A stretch of DNA of 64,000 bases from Tausonia pullulans (taxonomy: Eukaryota > Basidiomycota > Tremellomycetes > Cystofilobasidiales > Mrakiaceae). A program made the position numbers and the translations under genes. The stretch covers positions 124,001 through 188,000 of the forward strand of contig OX637630.1 of NCBI GenBank assembly GCA_951802195.1. Reading direction: 5' to 3'. Below the pieces are notes generated by a model. It made no database searches. It was not told where the DNA came from and saw only the letters and a program-made list of their open reading frames with translations. Below are positions 47,168-59,500 of the stretch, piece by piece. The first letter of the stretch is position 1. Each line of letters begins with the position of its first letter.

Positions 47168-48676
47168 CGTTGGCGGCTGCGAGGGCTCCGGCTCGCGAGG
47201 GGAGGGTGGCCAAAGAAGGGAAAGAAGGAAGGGAGGAAGAAGCCTTGTTGACTCGCGGGCGGAGGGAGGGAGACGACGCCCCACAGCGGGCGAGCACGAC
47301 ACGTGCGAGAGGGAGGAGCGAGCTGCTGAGAGAGCCTGCCTGAGCCGCGACCTCGGCGTGGGTCTTGTGAGAGGGGATTAAGGGCTTCCCAAGACGGTTG
47401 CCAGATCGACGACGACGAGCGAGGCGAAGGGTGTGTGTGTGGTGTCTGAGTGTCGCGAAAGGCTTCAAATCAGGCTGAGATCTTCTCGCACATGACTTAG
47501 CCCTTCGCTTCCCCTTCACTCGCGCAGACAGAATGCGGCTCTGTCGGGCGCACAGGAGAGACCCCGCCGCGTGCGACTCACGAGCGGGTGATTGTTTCCT
47601 CGGCGAATTGCCCTCGGCCTCTCCCAGTTGATCGAGGGAATGTGATCGAAGGATCGCAATCTTCTCTTCCGCATGAATCTTACGTTACCCCTTTCTATTT
47701 TCCTTCCAGCTGTACACACAACATGTCGAAACACTTCCAGTCCTTCGCCCGGTGTCTCCTGGGGCTCTCAACCGCTGACCTCTTGAAGATCAGCATTTAA
47801 GACAACACACTTTCAAACGCCTCTCCCGTCCGCCGAACATGTCTGATCGGTGGACGTCTCGTCCCTTGCTCTACCAAACAAGCTCATCCTCGGTCTCTCT
47901 GATCTCCTGGGGAAACCTCCACCCGTCCGGAAAATCAAAACTGCCCTTCTCAAGCTTTGCAGGACACAGAGGAAGCCGTTGCATCACTACTAGCAGGTGG
48001 GGGTTCTCATCTCGGCACGTGCAGCCTCCTTCACTCTCAGGATGCCGCAGCTCCAAGAGGGCAGCGCCGGGAGGACAGCTCAAGGGGAAAGAGGCTGCTG
48101 TGTCCATGGGAGCGTCCTCAGGACTCTTCTAAGATCCCGGTACCGAGTTGACCCTTGTCTGTGTGTTGCAAGGATTCAAGTTGACGTAGACCGTCTCGAG
48201 AAATCAATAGTCCCGAAGGTGCGGCGCCGCAGTCTTGCAGGGGGCGGGGAGCAGGCGTCTTATTGCCACTGAATGGCTGTCGTGCATGTATGCATGACGC
48301 ATTTGTTCGAGCTTAACACCTGACGGCTTTTCTCATATTGGGGCAGGGGGCGTTTCACCTTAAGCCATGGTGCTCTTCCATGACTGTTAAATCCGGCAGA
48401 GAATCGGCCGATTCTCTCCTGTGGAGCTGGGGCGGGATGTGAAGCGTCCGCCCGAAATTGGCCCCGCCCATTCCAAGTTGAGGCACTCGCTTTCGCGGTT
48501 GCTTGCGGGGAAGACTGAGTTGCGCAGCCACCAGGGCAGGCAAACAGAGACAGAGAGCGAGCGGCGGCTCTCCGCAATATCTCCCTCTCTTCCCTTCGCC
48601 CTTCGCCGCCCGCCCCTCCCCATCAACCCAGCCGCCGTCCACAATCACCCTTCCCATTCCCGCATCCAGACTCACC
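47168..48676. other. Divergent promoter region, GPCR and tricalbin
   Basis: About 1.5 kb without a supported gene. It contains a near-perfect palindrome around 48276-48297 (GTGCATGTATGCATGACG core) and a 5-bp hairpin near 47770-47790. The last 130 bp before the tricalbin ATG are pyrimidine-rich. No RNA gene was recognised. Confidence 0.45.
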
Positions 48677-51600
48677 ATGGCTGCTCGACCACCCACTGAG
48701 GAGGAAATGCCGCCTGCAAGTGTCCTCACCCCGGAGGCCGTCAAGGCCACCGACCAGGCGAGGGGAGCCATCGTTCACGTGCGTCGCGTCCGCTTGCTAT
48801 CTCTCTCGTCTTGGATTTGGATATTAGACAGCCAGGTCTGGCGTCTAGGATGGAGAGGGAACTCTACACTCCCATCGAGCATGGGGTCAGGGCCAGACAT
48901 GACGGCCGGCTAGAAGGGGGCAGAGAAAGCTCGTATGTCTGGCAGCGCTCATTAGTCGCCTCCTTCTCCCGAGGCGACATCGATCCTGGTGTCGCCCCTT
49001 ACATCCACACCCGGTCTGGTGGGATGAAGCATGATCGACGGGCAAAGCGATGGGAGAGGGTCGTTGAGACGACGGCTGCCTTCCTTCTCTGTCGGCTATC
49101 CTCCCTCGTCGGTGTCCCTACCTCGATGACGCCCTTGCTTGCCTTAGTCGTTAGCTGGAGATCGGTCGACAGGGAACTACGGCTTTCATGTCTTCCTTAG
49201 GGCTTCTTTCTACTCGTTCTATCGGGCTAGCTTGCGTCCTGCTTCCCTTTGTTCCCTTCATCACTTCGTCACTCTTGCGCGGTCGCCTCTCAGTCCGGCT
49301 GGGCTGGCTCCCTTCTCTCCCTGTCTCTTCGCGATCACTCTGACTAACACCTCTTCCTTACTCCTTTGATCCTCCTCAACCTACAGACCTTCGATCCGAG
49401 TGACTCGCCAGCCGAAAAGGAGCGAGAGGCTGCGAGTGCCAAGGCCAAACTTGCTCCCATCGCCCGGCTCAAGAAGCAGTCAGCGACGGGCGGAGCCCGC
49501 GGTGCGTCTCTTGTTCGCCTCTTTTCAGGCTATCCACATCGTCTTGACCACCCTCTGATTGTACTCTCGTATCGTTTTGCAGAGGTCTCTATCGACACTG
49601 GCGTCGGCGCGCCGACGCCGACGGTAACGCTCTCGCCCGCGGGCGAGCCGATCAAGACGACCGTCCTCAACGGCACCTCTATTGCCAGCGGCGACATACC
49701 CACTGAGGCTGAGGAGTCTCCCAAGGGGGAACCTGTGGGTGCTCAAGGCGTACCTGGGGCGATCCCTGCGCAGCCGACCGAGGGGCTTCCTGATTGGGTA
49801 CGTCGTCGCTCTTCCCAGCATAGATCGGCGATGAGCAGGCGGAGTTCCGGCCGGGGACTGACGGCGCCTGCCTACCTGCTCTCCATCGGGATTGCCTGGA
49901 TGTCATCTACAGTATAAGATCGGGTGCGTCGGAGTAGTGTCTACTACGCTTGCTTTGATGAACGCCCTGTTGCGGAGGAGCCCGTGTCAAACTGGCCCTC
50001 GGAACCAAATTTCGGGTGTGTCACTGACCAAACAACCACCTCTCTCAGCTGGAGGCAGGTCTCTGGCATCGACGCCATGCCCACCGCCGGCGAGGCTGCC
50101 GAGCGAAGTCTGCTCGAGGCCTGGGTCAGCCAGCAGAGCTACGGAACTATGTACCACAATGTATGTGGTTCACTTGTCTCTATCCCATGGTCACATTCGA
50201 TGCTCCACTTGGCGCGCGCGCGTGCGGTTCAAACACTAACGGTTCCCCGCTTTTGTCCCTTCTATGTTAGGCCGGCGTCATCTTTTTCGCTGGTCCGTGT
50301 CTCATGTTTCTGCTCGCTTCATCTGTATTTCGTCAAAGTGGACTGAATCGGTTTCGCAGTCCTCGCCTCCCGACTCTTGACGCTTTTCCGCCTCGGCTGG
50401 GCGTCGACTATCATCCTGCTCGCGTTCTGCGCGACCTATTACGATACCTCCATCCGGCGCGTTCGCCAGTCTGCCAGGGACGACATCCAGCGTGAGCTCG
50501 TCAAGACGAGGCTCGTCACCGAGTGTGAGATTGGGATATCAGATCAACGACGGACGTGTTTGCCAGTGCTGACCTTCCTCATCGACCACCGCAGCCGAGT
50601 CGGCGGACTGGATAAATTCTTTCCTCCATCGCTTTTGGCGCATCTATGTGCGTACTCTCGTCTCGCTGCGACATGTTTGGCCTTGGCCTTCTAACATCTC
50701 GCGTAACGCCACGCAGGAGCCTGTCCTATCTGCTACGATCGTCGCATCCGTTGAAAACGTCCTTTCGACGAGCACTCCATCGTTCCTGGAGAGCATCAAG
50801 ATGACCCAGTTTACGCTGGGCAACAAGGGTACGTATGGCGGCTGGGCCTTTTTCCTCGTAGCCTGACTATGAGATCCCCGCGTGCCTGGTGACAGCTCCT
50901 CGCATCGATTCCGTCCGGACTTTCCCTAAGACTGCGGACGACATCGTCATTATGGACTGGGGACTCTCATTCACAACCAACGATATCAGCGACATGTGAG
51001 GATGTGAAGACAAGTATCCTTTACGCCAGCACGCCTTTTGATAGCTCTCTGCCCTCCTCCCGCAGTACCTCGAACGAGCTCAAGTTTAAGACGAACCCGA
51101 AGATTGTCCTCGAGATCAAGGTCGGCAAGGGGTTTATCTCGGCGCCGTTCCCAATTCTGCTCGAAGACATCTCCTTCATCGGCAAGATGCGGATCAAGCT
51201 CAAGCTCATGAATCCGTTCCCACACGTGCAACTCGTCGAGATGAGCTTCCTTGAGAAGCCGATGTGAGTTGATTCTTGGGGCAGCTAGGGGCCGCTCAGT
51301 CAATGACACGTATCCACCATCAGCTTCGACTACGTCCTCAAGCCCATCGGAGGAGAGACCCTTGGGTACGTCTGACCTCTCTAGCGTTCCTCATCCCAAC
51401 AGACGTGGTTGGCTGACCCCCTGTTTTTCTAGCTTTGATATCGGCAGCGTGAGCTTGAAGCGTCCATGCAGCTTGGTCTTGAGACCGTCGCTAATCTCTC
51501 GTTGTGTGGCAGATCCCCGGTCTCAGCCCCTTCATCCGTGATCAAGTCCACGGCATTCTCGGTCCAATGATGTATGACCCGAATGTATTCACGCTTAACT

Positions 51601-54600
51601 TGGAGCAGCTGCTATCTGGCCAGCCCCTAGGTCCGTCATCTCGTTCCCTCTCTTCTCTCTGCATTCGGAGGCTGACCCTTGCACCTAACAGACGCCTCGA
51701 TCGGAGTCCTCCAGCTCAAGGTCGTTAGCGGAAAGGGCCTCAAGTCGTCCAAACTCGGAGGAGGCCAGCCGGATCGTGAGCCCGTTGACCCAAACCGCCT
51801 TTGCTCATACAGGCGCTAACCTCAAAGCCTTCTGCCTTCGTCAGCCTTTGTCTCGATCGCTATCGCTGGTAAGACCGAGATTGCACGTACCAAGACCAAG
51901 ATGGCGACGGCAAACCCCCACTGGAACGAGGACCACTTCGTACTCATCAACAACCTTAACGACATCCTCGCGCTCTCCGTCTGGGACTGGAACGAGCACC
52001 GTACTAACTCGGAGATCGGCATCGCCAACTTCGAGCTCGCCAAGCTCAAGGAGGATGCCGAGCAACAGGGACTCACTGCTAACATCCTCCGCGAGGGTAA
52101 GGAGCGCGGCGAGATTCGGTTCGACGCCACCTTCCACCCGATTCTCAAGGCCGAGAAGAACGTCGACGGCAAGCTCGAGCCTATTCCAGAGGTGAAGACG
52201 GGTATCGTTCGTCTCGTAATCCACCAGGCCAAGGACCTCAGCTCGGCCGGTGGACTGGGCGGTGGATTGGTCGGTGGAGCTGTCAATCCTTGTACGTGGG
52301 GTCGTGCTCGCTTTCGGCTGTCTCTTGGTTCCTCCTCTGATCTTATCGCCCTCGCTTTCGCCAGACGCCAAGCTCTTTGTCGGCGGCAGCAAGGAGGCGA
52401 TTCACACCACCGGCGTGCGTCCCCCATTTCAGCTGTTCTCCCACATGGGCTGCTCTGATATTAGACCGTTGCTTCCTCTAGATTTTCAAGAATAACTTCG
52501 CCCCCAGCTGGGAGTCGCCCAAGGAGTTCCTCGTCCTCGACAAGAGCCGCTCGGTTATCACCGTCCAGGTTGTCAGTCCCGGGCCTCTTGTCTCTCCCCC
52601 TGTTATCCTGCCACTCATCATCTCCTTTCGCTCCATGTCTCTAAGATCGACGACCGCGACTTCGCCAAGGACCCGTCTCTCGGCCGGGTCTCTGTCTCGC
52701 TCAAGGATCTCCTCACGGCCCAGGAACGGCAGCAGGATTGGTTCCAGCTCTCCGGTGTGAGGACTGGTCGGATCCGCCTCTCGGCCGAGTGGAAGCCGCT
52801 CGCGCTCCCCGGAGGCATCAACGGTGGCGCCGCCTACGTCCCGCCCATTGGCATCCTGCGCGTCCATCTCAAGAAGGCGATTGACGTCAAGAACGTTGAG
52901 GGCGCGCTGGGCGGCAAATCGGACCCTTACGTCCGTGTCGTGTCGGGAGGCAACATTCTCGGCCGCACCGAGGTTTGCAATAACAGTGCGTGTCCCCCGT
53001 GGGATCTCTCCATAGCCGACTCAATATTGACAAGTCACTTCTTCTCGCCCAGACCTGAACCCGGATTGGGACCAGATTGTCTACATCCCCGTCCACTCGA
53101 CAACCGAACACGCCATCCTTGAGGTCATGGACTACCAGAACCTCACCAAGGACCGCTCTCTTGGCACGGTCGAGATTCAGATGGCTGCATTTTGCCAGCA
53201 AACGGATGATGTCCGGACGCCCTTCCATTCGACGGGTCTCAAGAGCCTGCGGGAGAAGATCCAGCTTGCCAAGGGCTTGTACAAGGGAGAGCTCTACTTT
53301 GACGTCGAGTTTTGCCCCGCCGTCGTCCGTGGTCTCGTCTTGACTGTCGTCCTCCCCTACTAAACTGACATAATCGCCCTCCCCTTCCGTCCCTTTCAGA
53401 ACCTCAAAGGAGGCGTTAATTTCGACACTCAGGAGGACACCATCTCTAGCGCTGTTGGTGCTTCCTCCGGCTCAAACTCGTCCTCCTCTGCAGCGTCAAC
53501 TGCCGCAGTCCCTGCCGCTGCTCGCACCGCCCCAGCCGACTCTACCGCCAGTCACGCGAGCCTTGAGAGCACTAGCATCATCGGTACCGCCGATGCTAAC
53601 GCCGGTGTCAACGCCGATGTCAACGCCGATGGCACTCCGAATGAAAGCAAGCAGTCTGGAGTCGTCATTTCGCGAGAGGAGCTCCTTCGCACGCAGTCTG
53701 GAGTCCTCGTTTGCCAGGTGAATCAGAATTCTTGGCTGCCCAGAGAATACAGCGCCAACGACTAACTTTCATGCCTACCAGCTCGTCTCTGGCCAGCTCC
53801 AGAGCAAGGGACGTCTCGAGGTCCTCATCGACGAGGGCTACTGGCCGGCGTTCTCGAGTGAGCGCGCTCGCTCGCACCGGGTCACCTGGGACCAGGTCGG
53901 CGAGGCATTCGGTGTGTTATCTCCCCTCCAAACGCCCTTCGGGCAGTTCACTGACGGGATGCTCCAACTTCCGATTCACAGTCAAGGAGCTCGATTTTGG
54001 CCGGGTTGTGCTGAGGATCAACGAGAATGACGAGTCGGACAAGGAAGACGTTGTCGCTCAGGTTGCGATGGACACCAAAATGTTCCTCGAGTAAGTTGCT
54101 AGCCTCAGGCCCGGCTCGCGATCCCAACTAACCCTCTCACGCTCTGCAAGCCAATGTCTCGACGCTCCCTCGGACTTCAAGCTCCTCGCCACTGACGGCT
54201 CGGGCCGCATCTCGACCGTCAAGATCTGTGCTAAGTGCGTTTCTTCGTTGCTCATTGCCACTCAGCCCAAATATTGACTTCCATCCCATCGCTTCTACCA
54301 GGTTCGTCCCCGTAGACATTAACCTCCTACCGCGCGAGCTCTTTACGGACCATGGAACCCTCGTGCTGGAGCTCGTCGATGGCGAGGGCCTCAAGGGCGC
54401 TGACCGCAGCGGCAAGAGCGACCCTTACGCCGTCTTTGAGCTTAATGGCGCGAAAGTCTTCAAGAGCGACACCAAGAAAAAGTGGGTTCGACTTCCTCAA
54501 GCACTGCTGGGGTTCAGAAGCTAACTGCCTGATACATCACTGCCCTCCAGGACGCTCACACCCGTCTGGAACGAGCGCTTCCAGGTCGAAATCCCCTCGC

Positions 54601-56065
54601 GCGCCGCTGGCAACTTCACCGTCGAGGTGTACGATTGGGACCGTGTCGGCTCCGCAGAATCGCTTGGTGCGGGTATCATCGATCTCACGCAGATCGAGCC
54701 GTTTGAGCAGACCGAGATGCGGATCGCGCTCGTGTCGGCGAAGCACGGCCAGCAGGGATCGATCCGCGTTCGGATGACGTTCCAGCCGGCCATCATCGTC
54801 AAGGCCCGCAAGGTGAGCGAGGCGCTCCTCTCCATCTTCAACTCAACGCTCTGGACTGAAGCAACGTGACCCCCTTTCAGAACACCTCCACATTCTCTAC
54901 GGCCGGACGTGCTGTCACCCAGGTCGGAGGAGTACCTCTCGGTGTCGGCAAGGCCGTCGGCAAGGGAGCCATTCGTGCGTACTATCTGTCTCTGTCTGTT
55001 GCGAGCTGTATGTTGACTTGAGCCTTTCCATTCGACGACAGACGGCGTGGTCGGAGTTGGCCACGGACTTGGATCTGTTGGTGGCTTCGCCGGTCGCAAG
55101 ATTGGCCTCGTCAAGCGTAAGGATAAGAGCGGAAAGGAAATCGTGCGTTGAGCCTGCCTCCTCATTATCATGTGGGTTCTCACACTGACTTTGAGAGCGC
55201 TCGCTCCTCAGCTCGTCGAGGAGGTTCTTCCCGAAGAATCTAGCCTGTCTGGTGTCGATACGGGCGCGGGTGTGGCCGCTGGCGGCGTTGGAGTCGCTGG
55301 TCTCCCTGAGGCCGCTGCTGAGGGCGGCTACGTTGTACCCGGTGTCACATCGACGGACTTTGTCAACCGCGGAACCCCTCTCGATGGCCACCTCTCCGTG
55401 TCCGTCATCTCGGCCAGCGGTCTCGCCGAGGAAGTCAAAGCCGTCGTTGAGATCAGGATCGGCATGCACTCGCGCAAGTCGCCACACTCCAAGCACAAGT
55501 CCTCCACCCCCGAGTGGTGCGTGTGTCCTATTGCTTATCTTCTGTCCGGAGTTGACGTCGAGCTCTCTCGTTTTTTCGTTACCCAGGGATGAGGGTCAGA
55601 TCACTTTCCCGACGGGTCCGGACACCCTCACTGCGACGGTGGTGCTCTGGGAACACAAGGCGCTTGGCAAGGACAAGCTGCTCGGTATCGCCGACGTCCC
55701 CATCTGGAACCACATTTCAGCCGCGACCCCGGACGCCGATGTCCAGGTTTCTGTGCGTTGGCGATCTTCCTCTGCCGCCGCCCTCTATCCTTCCTTCCGT
55801 CTCTTCTGATCGATATGCCTCATCCTCCTCCCTCAATCTCAATTTTCAGCTTACCGAAGGACAGGGTTCCGTTAGGCTCCGCCTCTCCTGGAGGGGAACG
55901 CCCTTGACGCCCAGGCAATCGTCGCAGAACAGCCATGCCCTTACGGTGTCAACGTCTGCGGGTGCCGTCCCGGCCTCGCCGTCGTCGGTTGGACGGGCTC
56001 AGTCGATCCGGTCGCCGTCCAAGTTCTTCTCGCGAAAGAGCAAGGACGCACCGGACCTCTCGTAA
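48677..56065 (+). CDS. Tricalbin (SMP and multi-C2 ER-plasma membrane tether)
   Basis: About 28 exons encode a protein of about 1,500 residues. After an N-terminal cytosolic region (MAARPPTEEEMPPAS to LPDW) a hydrophobic hairpin, GVIFFAVLASRLLTLFRLGW plus STIILLAFCATYY, anchors it in the ER. The lipid-transfer SMP domain runs from ESADWINSFLHRFWRIYEP to GETLGFDIGSIPGLSPFI. At least five C2 domains follow, with cores QPDPFVSIAIAG, NPYAKLFVGG, GKSDPYVRVVSGG, GKSDPYAVFELNG and a C-terminal HLSVSVISASGL. Two of them keep the S-D-P-Y calcium-loop aspartate and the N-P-x-W or T-P-V-W-N-E motif. It matches Tcb1-3, which tether ER to plasma membrane. Intron 1 (48779-49386) is 608 nt; others are 50-120 nt. 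The far C-terminus is Ser-rich and basic. Confidence 0.95.
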
Positions 56066-56510
56066 TCTTTCTCCCTTTAGGAGTCTCAATGAAAATACCC
56101 TCCTTTCCTTCCTCTCTCGCTCGTCTCGACTCATCTCTCGACCGCGATCTTTAGCTCCCGACCTGTCCGTTGTCTTTTGCCCTCCCTCTTTGTGCGTGTG
56201 GATCATGATTTTGGTCGTCAAAAGATCAACAGGAGAGAGACAAGCATGCCTACGACGAGTTTAGGAGTTCAAGAGGGATATCGACTGGACAAAGGATGAT
56301 GACAGGAGATAAGAGAAAAGAAGGTGCCCACAACGAAAGGAAGCGGAAACCAAGAGAGGGTAGTTGAGGAAGAAAGAAGCACAGCGCGGAACAAAGGGCA
56401 GAGCGAGAGATTGAGAGCGAGAGATTGAAAGCGAGACCGGGGAATGAGATAAGATGATGATAAAAGAGGGAGAGAGGCATGATGGACAGGCATGCGGGAA
56501 CGGCATCCTT

Positions 56511-59500
56511 TCAAATCAGCGAGCCAAGCTTGTACGACTTGTCGAACGGCAGCCCAACGCCAAGCCCGCTTGGACGAAGTTCACCGCTGGGGCCCTTGAC
56601 GCGAGCGCGAACACCCTTGACGATGGCGCTGATCGGTCCCCCGGCGGCGCCGTCGGCGGCGGACGCCGTCGCGGAGATGGCGGACGAGGAGGCCCTTGGC
56701 CTGCGACCGCTAGAGGCAGACCCGCTGGAGGAGGAAGCTGCCGCTTGAACGGAGAAGAAGGAAGGTGCCTTGAGGCTCCGGGCGGACGACTTGCGTGAGG
56801 GGACTGGCCGAGTTGAGACGGGCGCCGAGGAGGTCGAAGACATCGAAGGAACGGTGGCGTTCGAGTAGCGCTGCCGCTTAGGGCTAGTGATACAGTCCTC
56901 ATCGCGGTGGTCGAGGTCCACGGAGGAGGTGACAGGGGTGAAGAGGAGCGCCTCAGTCGGAGCCGACATCGCAGAGCGCGTCGAGATTGCAAACTTGAGC
57001 GACGAGACCGACGAGGTGGCGAACATAGAAGGTGCCTGAAGCTCCCAGGGCGTACGCTCGGCGCAGATTCGAAGGCGATGAGCCGCGAAACTGCTTGCTG
57101 CCGCCGAGTCGTGAGGGAGGTTGCCCGAGTTCTGGGATGACGTCGCGAGGGACAGCTCGGAGGCCGAGGGGGACGCGAGAAGGGAGGACGAGGCTGAGGA
57201 GGAGACGCCAGTATCGGCACCAAGGGGAGGGAGCTGGAGCACCGCGCGGTCGTGGTCGGAAACTGGAAATAGAGGGTGTGTTAGATATCATGATCGACGC
57301 ACAGGAAAACATACGGAAGGGGACTTACTCGACGTTGAGGGAACGTGGGTAAGCACGAAGGCCTTCAATCGATCAATAAGATCGGCCGACTGCCGCTGCT
57401 TGGTCCGCTCCGCCTCGAGCTCCGCTTGGAGGAATGCCATGTGGGCCTGTCCCATTTGTCCTAGAGGCACCATGGCCGAAGGAGTAGATCGCTGCTCCCT
57501 CTCCGCCGGCGCCGTGTGGGGCCGCCTTGCGTCCACCAGCATCGACATTGGGTCCGCCATTGGCATCGACATGGTCATTGGCGCGGGAAGCTTCTCGATC
57601 TTGGCCGCTGTGACAGAGGACGCTGCCACTGTCTGAGCCATCTCCAGCTGAGCGCGAGTCGGCGTCGGAGTCTGTAGCGGCTCCATCATCGCGGGCTCCA
57701 GCGTCTCACTGAGATAGGACTGCCCCACCGGCGGTCTCGCCACCCCCAATCGCGGGCTCGGGCCCAGCAGGTTCATTGGCCCTGTCTTCGTCCCATTCGT
57801 AGGCCCTGGCTTTGTCGTCCCTCCCTCCACACCCACCCCCGGCGACGTCGTCGTGCTCGACGTTGTCGTCTCAGCATCCTGAGATAGCTGAATGGAGGAA
57901 GGGTGGGAAGAGAATGGCTGAGAGGAGGACGCCGGCGACGACAACGAGGACGAGAGCTGGAACAGTCCCTTGACGTAGCCCGGAGCTGGACCCTTGCGCC
58001 TGTCCGGCCTGGCCGACGGCTCGTTCCGGGTCATACCCTCGAGGAGCTCAGGTTTGTCGCGGACGAAGCACGGATGCTGGAACTCGATCCAGCGGCGCGG
58101 GGTACCTTGATCCTTTGAAGAAGCGGAGTTTGCGGACTGCGACGGAGGAAAGACATCAGTGTCCGCCTTCGCCGAGACCCACTACCGAGACGCGCATACG
58201 AAGAGACTCACCAATGAGGTTGACATAGGAATAGATGCTAAAGCTGGACCAGAAACTGGAGCCAACGGTGCAGCCGGGGCGGGCACCGGGCCTGATGAAG
58301 TCTGAGCTGGCCCTGTTGCGAAAGTCGAGGCTGGCGGTGCTTGTTTAGTATCCGGGCCCACAGCCCACTTGAGCACCCCCGGAGTCAGCTGAGTTTGACC
58401 CGGGGCCGGTGTTGAGACCATCGGAGCGGGCTTGGCTGAAGCTGAGATCGACTCCGTCGTCATGAGCGGCCCAAAGCCAGTGCGTGCAGACGTCGACGAC
58501 GATGGTTTGTCGAAGCTGTAAATGTTGCACTGACGGAGAAAGGAGCTAAGGACGAGGACACCAAGGATTAACTTGAGGGGTCAAACAGCCGGCCCAGAAG
58601 AAAGAGGATTTACGAGAGCTTGTCGTGCTTGAACCAGAGCGAAAGAAGGCCGCTCGCTTCGAAGGCGGCGAGATCGGGGATAATCCAAGTCTTGGAGAGA
58701 AGGAGATCGGTTAACAAGGAGCAGAGAAGACAGAGACATGTAGAAGAAGAGAGGGAGAAAGACGCACTGTGCCCGAGGGTGTCCATGAGATATACGGCTG
58801 CGATTCAGAGTGGTTGATCATTCTGTGGAGCGAGAAGCGTGGAGAGGATCAGCCTGCCGTCAGAGGAGCCCAGATCCCGCAAGTGACGCCTGCGCACCGA
58901 TAGAGCTTTTCTGATGATCAAAAGACGGTCCTAATCAGCGCACGCTCGAATGACAGATCTTGCAAGCGGAAGAGAATGGCGCGCACCTGGAAAACGGTCC
59001 TTCTTATTGAGAAGAGCCTGAGCCTGAGACTGAGCCTGGCGAGCCTTCACAGCCCTCCTCTGTGGCTTGCTCGGCGCCACCTGCTCATCCGTGTCCATCT
59101 TCTCATCTTCTTCATCTTCATCCTCCCCCTCCCGCCCACTGTCATCCCTGAGCTTCTCCCTCGCAGCAAGCGCCGACGCTCGCGAAGAGGCACGAGACCG
59201 ACCGACGGGGATGGCCACCTTGGCGAATGCTGAACGAGTCGCAGCAATCGAGGCAGACGCCCTCCTCTGGGCGGGTTTGTGCCCTTCCTCTTCGCTGTCA
59301 CTCGAAGAGGAAGCGGACGTCCCAACAGCGTCCTCGTCGTCGTCACTCGAACTGCTGTCTTCCTCGTCGTAGACTGGCTCATCCTCACCGTCGATGACCA
59401 TGCCATCCATTAATTTGACTGTGGCGACTGGGCCAATTGAGACGGCCGGGGTGGTGCTCTGCGCCAATTTGGCGCGAGAAGTGGCGGGAAAGCTCGACGG

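Noticed and set aside
47755-47800. GCTGA/TCAGC hairpin resembling a tRNA anticodon arm
   Set aside because: No acceptor stem, T-loop consensus or D arm could be placed in either normal or permuted order.
48811-49200. 129-codon ORF inside tricalbin intron 1
   Set aside because: Lies wholly in the intron, no recognisable motif, no credible promoter.
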